64,000 nucleotides of DNA, taken from NCBI GenBank assembly GCA_029961745.1, contig CP124680.1:1240001-1304000 (forward strand). Direction: 5' to 3'. Made by a program: the position numbers and the translations under genes. Origin of the DNA: Nocardioides sp. L-11A. GTDB taxonomy: Bacteria; Actinomycetota; Actinomycetes; Propionibacteriales; Nocardioidaceae. Positions 16,871-24,517 of this stretch are shown piece by piece. The notes under the pieces were generated by a model. It did not search any database. It was not told where the DNA came from and saw only the letters and a program-made list of their open reading frames with translations. Position 1 is the stretch's first letter; each line of letters opens with the position of its first letter.

Positions 16871-17708
16871 CGGTCGGCAGAAGGGTGACTGTGCGCCGGC
16901 TGAGGTTCACCACGAGGTCCTCCGTGCTCAGATACTGGCCTGACGGCAGGGCCACCAGCAGTTGCACGCAGCGCTCGGTGCCGCACGCTCCGGCAGCACC
17001 CGAGCTGGGTGGATCCGGAGCGGTGCCGTCGTGACTGTGGGGCGTCCAGGCGCCGCCGATGACCCGCACCTCGTCGCCGGTGAGGAGCGGTAGGCCGGTC
17101 AGTTCGCGGAACTGGTCGACGAACGCGGGGGCTGGCATAGCCGTGAGCGCGAGGTCGAGCGCCACCTGTGTCTCGGCCACGGACGGTGGTGGCTGGATGC
17201 CGGTGAGCGACTCCTCGGCGATCACCGTGCCGGTCGGCAGGTCAACAAGGAACTGGTGCAATCGGTCGTCGCGGTAGTCATAGGCCGAGACCTGCGCCCG
17301 CCGGCGACCGTCGCGTTCAGAGGGCGCGGGCAGGTCGGTTGCGAGCACCTCGGCTCCGGGCTCGTCCAGCACATTACGCGTGGAGGAAGTCAGGGAGGTG
17401 AGTGCCAGGCTGATGGCGTAGCCGCGCTCGGCGGTGCTCAACGGAGCGCCGGGCTCGCGCAGCACGGGACGCCTCTCGGGGAGGGCGCCGTCGCCGGCCA
17501 CTGTGAACTCCCCAGTGCCAGCGCCGGAGCCGCTGCCCGGAGCGCCGGGCGAAGGTGACCACTGCAGGACCAGACCACCTGCGATCAGGGAGACTGCGGC
17601 GGCCGCGCTGATCAGAAGTCGACGAGGCATGGCCCAGCGTCGCCCGTCGTCGCGGGGCCGGTGGCCCGATCGCCGCGAGGCCTCGACATCCGGGCCCGAA
17701 CTGCTCAT
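16851..17708 (-). CDS. Membrane-anchored protein resembling copper amine oxidase N2/N3 domains
   Basis: A 285-residue protein with a basic N-terminus, one hydrophobic helix at about 30-47 and a Gly/Ser linker. The body resembles the small N-terminal domains of copper amine oxidases: AQVSAYDYRDDRLHQFLVDL, LPTGTVIAEESLTGIQPPP and QVALDLALTAMPAPAFVDQF match the N2 pattern, and a second strand-rich unit from about 205 looks like N3. It lies directly upstream of, and overlaps by 20 bases, the catalytic-domain gene. ATG 17630, just before the hydrophobic segment, is an alternative start, since an operator-like repeat overlaps ATG 17708. Confidence 0.62.
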   Translation of the reverse strand: MSSSGPDVEASRRSGHRPRDDGRRWAMPRRLLISAAAAVSLIAGGLVLQWSPSPGAPGSGSGAGTGEFTVAGDGALPERRPVLREPGAPLSTAERGYAISLALTSLTSSTRNVLDEPGAEVLATDLPAPSERDGRRRAQVSAYDYRDDRLHQFLVDLPTGTVIAEESLTGIQPPPSVAETQVALDLALTAMPAPAFVDQFRELTGLPLLTGDEVRVIGGAWTPHSHDGTAPDPPSSGAAGACGTERCVQLLVALPSGQYLSTEDLVVNLSRRTVTLLPTGAQSRG

Positions 17709-17719
17709 CTCGGTGACAA
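17702..17719. promoter_or_regulatory. Operator-like repeat TGCTCA-N6-TGACAA at the amine oxidase pair
   Basis: TGCTCA (17702-17707), TCTCGG, TGACAA (17714-17719). The spacing and halves equal those ahead of PucR-1 (19271) and RCC1-like gene 2 (22693). It overlaps the first ATG of the amine-oxidase pair, so either it blocks translation-proximal transcription or the true start is further in. Confidence 0.5.
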
Positions 17720-17805
17720 GTCTCGGCCCGGAGATTTCAGAGTGGCCGGCCGCTGCACGCCATCGCGCGCAGGTTCGGCAGTGGCTGACAGGTACCGGGA
17801 GACGC

Positions 17806-19086
17806 TCAGGTCAGTCGATAGGTGAGGTCGAAGTCGCACTGTTCGCCGGTCTTCCACAGTGCGACGCTGGACTTGAGCACCAGGGTCATCTGGAGCACGA
17901 TGTCGGGGTCGCGCAGGGAGTCGCCGAGGAGTTCGTTGATCCGCCTCCACCGGTAGCGGACGGTCTGGGGGTGGACGCCGAGCTCTGTCGCGAGCGCGCT
18001 CGCGCTGCCACGGGTCTCCGCCCAGGCCAGCAACGTCTCGGACAGGATGGTGCGCGACGTGGCCGGCTCGGTGAGGAGCGGCCGCAGCACCTGTTGACAC
18101 AGGTGGCGTCGCAGAGACGGTTCTGCGTGCAGCCAGAGTTGGGTCGCGTGATCAGCGCAATCGATCACCGGACGCGGCGCAATGACGCCGGCTCGGGTGA
18201 GGTCTAGGGCGCGTTGACACCAGCGCAGCGCCGAACCGGCCTCCGTCACCGCCACCGGCCAGCTCCGCGCGATGCGCGCACCGGAGTCCGAGCGACTGAT
18301 CTGCTCGACAACGGTTGCCTGGCTCTCCTCCGGGCAGAGGACGAGCACGCTGCGGGGTTGGACGTGGACCAGAACCTCTCGGCGGGTCGGTATGACCGGC
18401 GGGTCGCGACGGTGCGCGATGGCCAGTGCCACGACCCTCTCGGGAAGCGGCCAGCGGGCGAGCTCGGCCAGGTCCCGCAGTTCTCGGTCGTCGAGCCGTT
18501 GGTCCGGCCCGGGACGGGCTCGGGGCCGGGTGTCTCGCAGCAGCCGGAACAGTCGGACCCGCGCAGTGCCGGGGTCGCGCCCACGTGCCTCCTGCGCGAG
18601 ATCGAAACCCTCGCCGAGGAGGCGGTGCAGGTGTGCCAGGAAGTCGAAGAGGGTATCGGCCAGCTCCCGGAGAGCCGCGCCGGACAGGTCGTGATCGACG
18701 GCAAAGTCGGCGAGATACCGCCAGGAGCACTGGGTCGCGGTGTGCATCGCGGTATCGATCGACTCCCGGCTTCCGCCTCGACGCCCTTGGGCGTAGCCGA
18801 GGCCGCGGAAGATCTCGTCGACCTGATGGGCGCGCTCGGGCTGGCGGGATGCGCCGTCGAGGAAGACCTGAGCTGCGGCCCGCGATGCCGCGATGAGAAG
18901 TCGGTGCCGCCGCGTCCCGGCGCGGCCCGCATGTGCCGGTACGGCGTCTTGGACCTGGCGGACGATGGTGGAAGTGGCCCGGGTCATCTGTGGCCGCAGC
19001 GCATTCGCCATGGGCGGTGGCGACAACTGGCCCGTCGCACCGGCGACCGTTCCCGGTCCGGGCTTCCGTCTTCGATTGCTGTCCAT
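17806..19086 (-). CDS. PucR/CdaR-type transcriptional regulator 1
   Basis: A 426-residue regulator. The C-terminal 60 residues hold the PucR helix-turn-helix (LATELGVHPQTVRYRWRRINELLG). The long N-terminal and central part is the family's ligand/GGDEF-like region, with RELADTLFDFLAHLHRLLGEG and LPERVVALAIAHRR. A second gene of nearly equal length and similar sequence lies at 37465. Such regulators usually activate nearby catabolic or uptake genes. The start at ATG 19086 (MDSNRRRKPG) is a choice; later starts are possible. CRP-like and TGACAA-type repeats lie 110-200 bases upstream. It reads towards the amine-oxidase pair. Confidence 0.88.
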   Translation of the reverse strand: MDSNRRRKPGPGTVAGATGQLSPPPMANALRPQMTRATSTIVRQVQDAVPAHAGRAGTRRHRLLIAASRAAAQVFLDGASRQPERAHQVDEIFRGLGYAQGRRGGSRESIDTAMHTATQCSWRYLADFAVDHDLSGAALRELADTLFDFLAHLHRLLGEGFDLAQEARGRDPGTARVRLFRLLRDTRPRARPGPDQRLDDRELRDLAELARWPLPERVVALAIAHRRDPPVIPTRREVLVHVQPRSVLVLCPEESQATVVEQISRSDSGARIARSWPVAVTEAGSALRWCQRALDLTRAGVIAPRPVIDCADHATQLWLHAEPSLRRHLCQQVLRPLLTEPATSRTILSETLLAWAETRGSASALATELGVHPQTVRYRWRRINELLGDSLRDPDIVLQMTLVLKSSVALWKTGEQCDFDLTYRLT

Positions 19087-19198
19087 GTCCCGTAGTCGTC
19101 CCTCTGCCGTCCGGTGTCGGTGCCTTTCAGCGCAGTCCCACCGTGACCGGCCGCGAGCTCGTCCCTCTCTGAGGGTGCGCCGCATTGACGCTGAGTTG

Positions 19199-19214
19199 AG
19201 TGACCAGCGTCACA
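19199..19214. promoter_or_regulatory. CRP-like site AGTGA-CCAGCG-TCACA
   Basis: The half-sites match the TGTGA-N6-TCACA consensus at 9 of 10 positions. It lies 113 bases upstream of PucR-1. An actinobacterial CRP/GlxR-type protein is the likely binder, by established consensus. Confidence 0.5.
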
Positions 19215-19270
19215 TGTCCCGGGTCCGTGGAGCGGGTTAGCTACGCGGGCTGGTCGTCCGGATCGGGAAT

Positions 19271-19288
19271 TGCTCATCCAGTTGACAA
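19271..19288. promoter_or_regulatory. Operator-like repeat TGCTCA-N6-TGACAA ahead of PucR-1
   Basis: TGCTCA (19271-19276), TCCAGT, TGACAA (19283-19288), 185 bases upstream of PucR-1. It has the same halves and spacing as the sites at 17702 and 22693. Confidence 0.5.
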
Positions 19289-19338
19289 CGCCTGGGTCCA
19301 AAGGCCCGGTCGGACGCGGTTCGCTTTCACGGAAGCCG

Positions 19339-19381
19339 CCGCAGGGCCGGGAGCCGCGAAGCGCGGCTCCCGGCCCTGCGG
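19339..19381 (-). terminator. Strong hairpin terminator after RCC1-like gene 1
   Basis: A perfect 20-bp stem (left arm 19339-19358, right arm 19362-19381) with a 3-base loop, 53 bases past the stop codon. Confidence 0.9.
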
Positions 19382-19392
19382 GAAACGGAAGG

Positions 19393-19461
19393 TCAGACCT
19401 TGACCTAGACCTAGACCTAGATCTTGATCTTGGCCTAGACCTTGACCTTCACCTTGATCTT
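19393..19461 (-). repeat. Hexamer array spanning the stop codon, with AAG/TAG exchange
   Basis: Read on the minus strand, the end of RCC1-like gene 1 is alternating AAG and GTC/ATC/GTG codons (Lys-Val/Ile). The same six-base rhythm continues in frame for 13 codons after the TAG stop (19435-19437), up to an in-frame TGA at 19393-19395. Three further AAG positions have become TAG. Confidence 0.85.
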
Positions 19462-21249
19462 GCCGGCGTCCACCGTGGCGGAGCCGGAGTAGGTCCACGT
19501 AGCCTTGTACGTGCCTCGCTTGAGCTTCTTGAGCTTGACCTTGGCGACACCGTCAGCGCCGACGGTCACCGTGACCTTGTGTGCCTTCGAGCCCTTGGCC
19601 TTGAGCTTGAGCATCACGGTCCCGGCAGCAGAGGTGCCGGTGTCCGTGTCGACGTCGAGGTTGAGGACGGCCTTCTTCGCCATCGCCTTGGTCTTGCCCT
19701 TGACCTTCGTCTTGCCGGCCTTCAGCGTGCTGCCGGCCTTGCTGACCGCCACCGTCGTTGCCGTCGAGACAGACGGGTCGGTGGCGGAGTCTCCGGCGTA
19801 GCTCGCGCTCAGGCTGTGGGCGCCCACGCTCAGGTCAGCGGGAAGCTTCCAGGCGGCCTTGCCGCCGGAGAGGGCGGCGGTGGTGGTCTTGCCGTCGAGG
19901 GTGAAGGTTACCGAGCCGGTGGGTGTTCCGTCCGGGGCGGCGACGGTCGCCGTGGCGATCCGGGCGGCGCCGTAGCCGCCGGCGGCCGGAGCGACCGCCA
20001 GCGTGGTGGTCGACGCCACGGTCGCGGGCGTGACGGGGCCGACCTCGGTCGAGATCGACTCGACGTCGACCGAGCCGCGGGTGGCCGTCGTCCGGTAGCT
20101 GATCATCGAGCCGATCAGGTCCTCGTCCAGCTCCAGCGCGGTGTCGTCGGCGCCGGCGATCGGGTCCCCGTCGGCCAGCCACTGCCCGGTGGCCGGGCTG
20201 TCCGGCTCGAGCGACAGGACGGCGGGCGCGGCGGTCAGGGTCTGGCCAACCCTGGCGGTCCCGGTGACAACCGGAGGCGTCACCAGGTGAAAGTCGGTGA
20301 CCACGGCTGCGGCGTGGTACTGGGAGACGGACACGGCTGCGACCTGCTCGCCGTCGAGCGACGGCGGAATGTCCGTGATCGCAGCGGTCGGCCCCCACGC
20401 GTGGACCTCGCCGTCTTCTGTCACAGCGAGAGCGTTGCCGTCGACGTCGAGCGCGACGACCCGCTTGCCGGTCAACGCAGTGGCGACAGGCGCTGGGATC
20501 GGAGGGGTGAAGCCCCAGACCCTGATGGTGCCATCCTTGAGGATGGCGCCAGCAGATCCGGCTCCGCCCGTAGCGATCTGGGCGACGTTGCCCTGGATCT
20601 CCGGCGGCGTCGTGGCCAGGCCCAGGTCGACGAACGTGCCCCATTCGCTGATCTCGCCGTCAGCGTCCAGGGCCAGCGTGAGGGCGCCAGCTGCCGACAC
20701 GTCCACGAGGCCCGTGAGGCCGGCCGGGGGGGCGGGGTTGGTAGCCGGGTCGTGTGCTGTGCCCCAAGAGGACAGAGTTCCGTCGGTGGTCACGGCGTAC
20801 ACATTCTGTCCGCTGACGCTGACTGCCTGAGCGCTCAAGCCGCTGGGCACGGTCTTGAAAGCCGGATTCGCGCCCCAGGCCACAACGCTCCCATCGCGCT
20901 TGAGGACGGCACCGCCATTGCCGATCAACGAGACAGCGGCTGCCCCGGTGAGATCGTCTGGGGCCAACTGCACGTCGCCGCCGCTGTCGACTCCCCAGAC
21001 GTGTAGGGCACCGTCGTCGGTCACTGCGGCCGAGGCCTTGGTGCTTGTCGCGAGGTCCACGACTTGCTTGCCGTCCAGTGAGTCGGGGAGGTCGAGGGCA
21101 TCCGGGACAGTGCCGGCGTCTCCCCACGCCTCGAGGTAGCCGGTTCGGTCGGCAGGAAGCGGTGCCGGGTCGGCGTAGGACGGCAGGCTGGTCAGCCCAG
21201 CGAACAGAGCGCCGGTCGCGGTCGCGGCCAGCAGGGGTCGGATTCTCAT
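19435..21249 (-). CDS. Secreted RCC1-like seven-bladed propeller with Ig-like domains, 1
   Basis: A 604-residue exported protein. The signal peptide covers residues 1-26 (LPSYADP). Seven blade signatures follow, each ending in a WG turn (YLEAWGDAG, ALHVWGVDS, SVVAWGANP, TLSSWGTAH, EISEWGTFV, TIRVWGFTP, EVHAWGPTA), as in RCC1/BLIP-II propellers, which bind proteins. Residues 310-400 resemble an Ig/PKD-like unit (GQWLADGDPIAGADD), then two Ig-like domains (TPTGSVTFTLDGKTT) and a Lys/Val-rich end. A related protein lies at 22826 on the other strand. A surface or adhesive role is inferred. The C-terminus appears cut short by AAG-to-TAG changes. Confidence 0.83.
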   Translation of the reverse strand: MRIRPLLAATATGALFAGLTSLPSYADPAPLPADRTGYLEAWGDAGTVPDALDLPDSLDGKQVVDLATSTKASAAVTDDGALHVWGVDSGGDVQLAPDDLTGAAAVSLIGNGGAVLKRDGSVVAWGANPAFKTVPSGLSAQAVSVSGQNVYAVTTDGTLSSWGTAHDPATNPAPPAGLTGLVDVSAAGALTLALDADGEISEWGTFVDLGLATTPPEIQGNVAQIATGGAGSAGAILKDGTIRVWGFTPPIPAPVATALTGKRVVALDVDGNALAVTEDGEVHAWGPTAAITDIPPSLDGEQVAAVSVSQYHAAAVVTDFHLVTPPVVTGTARVGQTLTAAPAVLSLEPDSPATGQWLADGDPIAGADDTALELDEDLIGSMISYRTTATRGSVDVESISTEVGPVTPATVASTTTLAVAPAAGGYGAARIATATVAAPDGTPTGSVTFTLDGKTTTAALSGGKAAWKLPADLSVGAHSLSASYAGDSATDPSVSTATTVAVSKAGSTLKAGKTKVKGKTKAMAKKAVLNLDVDTDTGTSAAGTVMLKLKAKGSKAHKVTVTVGADGVAKVKLKKLKRGTYKATWTYSGSATVDAGKIKVKVKV

Positions 21250-21348
21250 GTACGTGTCTCCAGGTCTGCGATTGGTGACCTGATCGTGCTCATCGCGACC
21301 CGTGGGTTGGTGGGCTTCGGCTGAGGATCGACGACATAGGCCCGGAAG

Positions 21349-21366
21349 TTGTGATGGGCGTCATAA
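21349..21366. promoter_or_regulatory. Hybrid operator-like repeat TTGTGA-N6-TCATAA
   Basis: It reads as a CRP-like site (TGTGA-TGGGCG-TCATA, 9 of 10 matches) and also partly fits the TTGTCA-N6-TGACAA series. It lies 100 bases upstream of RCC1-like gene 1. Confidence 0.45.
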
Positions 21367-21650
21367 ACGGAGCCCCAACGGCCGAGGCCTGTCCGAGCAG
21401 GTGCCGCCCGCAAGTCCGTCTCTGGATTGAGAAGAGGCGCGATCGGGCGCACGTTCGACGGCTTTCGGAGGGTGGTCGACCTCCGCTTCTCAAAGGTCGG
21501 TCCTGTCAGAGGTGAGGTCTGGATGGGTGCGTCTTGACTGAGTCCATGTCGCGATGAGCTGTGTGACCGGCGATGCCCGCAGCGGGCTTCCTCGTCGTAG
21601 GTCCCTGGTCCGGGCGGATGGACAGGCCCGAGCCTGGTTCACCAGCGGCC

Positions 21651-21682
21651 GGAGGCCCGGCGGCAGGTGCCGCCGGGCCTCC
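21651..21682 (-). terminator. Hairpin terminator after the secreted 227-residue protein gene
   Basis: A perfect 15-bp stem (GGAGGCCCGGCGGCA and its complement) with a 2-base loop, 35 bases beyond the stop codon. Confidence 0.88.
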
Positions 21683-21717
21683 GGTTGTCACTGTGGTCTG
21701 TGTGAGGTCAGTCCTCC

Positions 21718-22401
21718 TCAGGGGATGAAGTTGATCGGACCGTTGGCGGACGTCACGTTGAAGGTCAGGTTGAAGTTGATCGACGCGTTGGGCGGAACCA
21801 TGCCGAAGCAACCCACCACGTTGTCGGCCGTGAGGCCGGGGCCGCTGATGACCAGATCCTGCACAGTGGTTGTGCCGGTGGTCGACTTGATGGCCTCCTT
21901 GAAGTCGGCGTCGACCGAGTTGTTGACAGTCAGGTCGCAGCCGGGACCATCCACCACGAGGCAGTTGTTGACGGCCAGGGTGCCGTCAACGGTGTCGGTG
22001 AACAGGTCGTCCACGGTCGGCAGAGCCCCGCCCACGAGGTCCCAGCTGACCACCAGGTCGCAGACCTGGTTGATCGCCACGCTGATGCCGAGCGGACCGG
22101 TGCAACCGGTGAAGGTGGTGCTGGTGATCACCAGGTAAGGGTTGGGGGCGCTCGTGTTGCTGGAGTTCACGTAGCCGCTGCCGGTGGCGCTGGTGCAGCC
22201 GGCCGGGATGCTGCCCATCGTGACGGTGATCGGGCCCTTGTTGGCCAGGGTCACCGGGTAGGCGCCGTCGGGCAGTGCGGGGTTGCCCACCGTGATGGCA
22301 CGGAGCGGGCCGGTGGCGGCCTGGGCGGCCGGCGAGAACGCCAGGACGGTGAGAACCGCCGCGGCGAGTGTCGTGAGTAGCTTGCGCAACATGGGATTCA
22401 T
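21718..22401 (-). CDS. Secreted protein of unknown function
   Basis: A 227-residue exported protein with a signal peptide ending near residue 28 (SPAAQAATG). The mature part is Thr/Val/Asn-rich, apparently all-strand, with six cysteines (AGCTS, FTGCTG, QVCDL, NNCLV, PGCDL, VGCFG) that could form three disulfides. I do not recognise the family. ATG 22401, 7 bases after GGAG, was chosen over an upstream in-frame ATG. A CRP-like site lies 54 bases upstream and a terminator follows. It sits between the two RCC1-like genes, so the three may act together at the surface. Confidence 0.8.
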   Translation of the reverse strand: MNPMLRKLLTTLAAAVLTVLAFSPAAQAATGPLRAITVGNPALPDGAYPVTLANKGPITVTMGSIPAGCTSATGSGYVNSSNTSAPNPYLVITSTTFTGCTGPLGISVAINQVCDLVVSWDLVGGALPTVDDLFTDTVDGTLAVNNCLVVDGPGCDLTVNNSVDADFKEAIKSTTGTTTVQDLVISGPGLTADNVVGCFGMVPPNASINFNLTFNVTSANGPINFIP

Positions 22402-22454
22402 TCCCTTTCTCCGGGGGTGCGGCACGGGTTGTGCCGGTGGGCAATAGTGGCCGG

Positions 22455-22470
22455 TGTGATCCGGGTCACG
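22455..22470. promoter_or_regulatory. CRP-like site TGTGA-TCCGGG-TCACG
   Basis: It matches TGTGA-N6-TCACA at 9 of 10 half-site positions and lies 54 bases upstream of the secreted-protein gene at 22401. Confidence 0.5.
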
Positions 22471-22692
22471 GCAAGGGGTCTTCGGAAATTGGTGGGGATA
22501 GTGCTGGCCGTTTGTCGTGCGGCTGATAAAGGCGTTTCGATTTCCGAATACCAGTCTGTGTTTCTTGTCGAAAGGTCCCGCGGGGGCGCCTCCATGGCGT
22601 ATCGCGCTCGCGCGCGGGCCGCGGGGCGGTGTTGGGTTCTCGGGTGCCCGCCGCGGGTCGCCGTCATCCAGCGTCGGTTCGTGGCCGGCCCC

Positions 22693-22710
22693 TGCTCACC
22701 GGGGTGACAA
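22693..22710. promoter_or_regulatory. Operator-like repeat TGCTCA-N6-TGACAA ahead of RCC1-like gene 2
   Basis: TGCTCA (22693-22698), CCGGGG, TGACAA (22705-22710), 115 bases before ATG 22826. The TTTCGGGG that follows resembles the flank of the amine-oxidase site. Confidence 0.5.
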
Positions 22711-22775
22711 CTTTCGGGGGTGGCTGGCGATCTCGCGGCGGATCGCTGACGTCGGTGCGCGGGGTCTGCCTAGGG

Positions 22776-22791
22776 TGTGGGACACGTCACG
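22776..22791. promoter_or_regulatory. Weak CRP-like site TGTGG-GACACG-TCACG
   Basis: 8 of 10 consensus positions, only 34 bases before the start codon of RCC1-like gene 2. It could repress if used. Confidence 0.3.
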
Positions 22792-22825
22792 CCACGGGGG
22801 TGTGCGGCGAACGAGGAGGAAGCTC

Positions 22826-24511
22826 ATGGCGTTGTGGGACATGCGGAGGCTCGATCGGCGGCCACGGCGGTGGCTGAGGTCGGTGACCGTGGCGTCCGCC
22901 GCCGGGGCTCTGGCTTTGGGGGTGCTCGCCGCCACTCCCACCGCCCCCGCCGACGCCGCCCCGTTGCCGGGCGTCACGGCGCGCGGCAACGCGGGCCTGA
23001 TGGCGCCGGTGGATCTGGAGTTCGCTGGAGAGTTCATGGGGTGGGGCCGTGGCAGCGAGGGTCAGACGACGCTGCCGGCCGCGCTGCAGGGCGTGGCACT
23101 GAGCAAAGTCGTTGCCGGGAGCAACATGACGCTGGCCTTGACCGCGGCCGGCCGCGTGGTTGGCTGGGGCGCCGACGTCGCCCGGCTCTGGGACGTGCCT
23201 GCCGACGTGCAGTCGCTGGACGTGGTGGACATCGCGACCGCAGGCGGATATGCGGGGGTGGTTACTCGCAGCGGTCACGTTCGCATCTGGGGTCAGCCCA
23301 GCGAGGTGGACCCGACGCCGCTCGACGTGCCAGACGGGCTGACCGGGGTCAAGCAGTTGGTGTTCCCGGGCGCTAGCGCCGCACTGGCGTTGCTGGAGGA
23401 TGGCTCCGTGGTGGGCTGGGGTTGGGGCCAAGAGGGGGTAACCACGCCACCGGCCGGGCTGAAAGCCAAGGCGATCACCGGTGTCAATCTGGCAGCCTAC
23501 GCGATCACCGAGGACGACACTGTTGTCGGCTGGGGCACAGCTGCCGGCCATTCGCTGCCCCCGGAGACCCAGGAAATCGGCAACGTAGTCGCTGTTTCCG
23601 CGGTCACAGCCCCCGGTGACCAGGCTCGTGGGATGGCCGAGTTGGCCGACGGTTCGCTCGTGACCTGGGGCATCGCTGGTCCAGAGTTGCCTGATGTCGG
23701 CCCAGATCAGGTCGTCGCATTTGCATCGTCCCAAGGATCGCTGGTGCTGACCGAGGATGGGGTCTTCCACCCGGGTGGCTCCACAGTTGGAAATCCACCT
23801 GTTCGGACCCTGCTGACCCCACCGGCCGAGGCCCAGGAGCAGGCGGTGGCTCAGTTCAGCGTGGGCAGCGCTCATGCTGCAATGATCGTCACCAAGATGC
23901 TGCGGGCTGTGGACCCGACGGTCGCCGGGTCTCCCGAGGTGGGGACGACGCTGACCGGCACGCCGGGCACATTCTCCGCGGATCCGGACCAGGTGACGAG
24001 TGTGTGGCTGGCCGATGGACAGCCGATTCCCGGTGCCGAGGGGGCCACGCTGACGCTCACGGACAACCTGGCCGGCAAGCGGCTCAGCTACCGCTCGACC
24101 GCCACCAAGGCCGGCGAGGAGTCGATCTCGTCGACCTCGCCCGCGACCGCACCGGTAACTATGCCGAAGCCCCTGACGCCGCCGAAGGTGAGCTCCACTA
24201 CGACCGTCGGCAAGGTCAAGGTCGCCAAGAGGGCTGTCAAGATCAAGCTCAAGGGCACGGTCAGCTCCGGTGCCAGCCTGGCCGGGCAGGCTGAGGTCAC
24301 TATTGCCAAGGGCAAGAAGACGATCGTGACGACGTCGGTCCCCGTCGCGGTCGATGGCACCTTCAAACTGACGGTGAAGAAGTTCGCCAAGCGTGTCGCC
24401 AAGAAGACGAAGAAGGCATATCCCGGCAAGTACCGGATTACGATCGCCTATCTCGGCAATGCCGGAGTGCTGCCAAGCAGTGGTAGCGCGACCGTCAAGG
24501 TCAAGCGGTAG
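22826..24511 (+). CDS. Secreted RCC1-like seven-bladed propeller with Ig-like domains, 2
   Basis: A 561-residue exported protein related to the one at 19435. The signal peptide ends near residue 45 (APADAAPLP). Propeller turns include EFMGWGRGS, RVVGWGADV, HVRIWGQPS, SVVGWGWGQ, TVVGWGTAA and SLVTWGIAG, with a degenerate seventh (VFHPGGS). An Ig-like unit (SVWLADGQPIPGAEG) and a Lys-rich Ig-like domain ending KVKR follow. ATG 22826 follows GAGGAGGA. It is shorter than its paralogue by about one Ig domain. The gene after it starts 6 bases on, so they probably form one transcript. Confidence 0.83.
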   Translation: MALWDMRRLDRRPRRWLRSVTVASAAGALALGVLAATPTAPADAAPLPGVTARGNAGLMAPVDLEFAGEFMGWGRGSEGQTTLPAALQGVALSKVVAGSNMTLALTAAGRVVGWGADVARLWDVPADVQSLDVVDIATAGGYAGVVTRSGHVRIWGQPSEVDPTPLDVPDGLTGVKQLVFPGASAALALLEDGSVVGWGWGQEGVTTPPAGLKAKAITGVNLAAYAITEDDTVVGWGTAAGHSLPPETQEIGNVVAVSAVTAPGDQARGMAELADGSLVTWGIAGPELPDVGPDQVVAFASSQGSLVLTEDGVFHPGGSTVGNPPVRTLLTPPAEAQEQAVAQFSVGSAHAAMIVTKMLRAVDPTVAGSPEVGTTLTGTPGTFSADPDQVTSVWLADGQPIPGAEGATLTLTDNLAGKRLSYRSTATKAGEESISSTSPATAPVTMPKPLTPPKVSSTTTVGKVKVAKRAVKIKLKGTVSSGASLAGQAEVTIAKGKKTIVTTSVPVAVDGTFKLTVKKFAKRVAKKTKKAYPGKYRITIAYLGNAGVLPSSGSATVKVKR

Positions 24512-24517
24512 GCGGGG

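Larger units (their letters stand above)
19087..19434. other. Intergenic region upstream of PucR-1
   Basis: These 348 bases hold a CRP-like site (19199-19214), a TGCTCA-N6-TGACAA site (19271-19288), the terminator of RCC1-like gene 1 (19339-19381) and the remains of a hexamer array (19393-19434). I see no gene. Confidence 0.7.
21250..21717. other. Intergenic region upstream of RCC1-like gene 1
   Basis: 468 bases without a convincing gene. It holds an imperfect CRP-like/TTGTCA-like site at 21349-21366 and the terminator of the next minus-strand gene at 21651-21682. The GTGCTCATCG at 21284 resembles one operator half only. Confidence 0.65.
22402..22825. other. Divergent regulatory region, partly AT-rich
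   Basis: 424 bases between divergent secreted-protein genes. It holds a CRP-like site (22455-22470), a 9-bp inverted repeat (TTCGGAAAT 22481-22489 / ATTTCCGAA 22540-22548), a TGCTCA-N6-TGACAA site (22693-22710) and a weaker CRP-like site (22776-22791). Bases 22480-22570 are notably lower in GC than the surroundings. Confidence 0.65.

Noticed and set aside
21280..21296. TGCTCA half-site at 21284 as another TGCTCA-N6-TGACAA operator
   Set aside because: The second half reads CCCGTG, so only one half is present.
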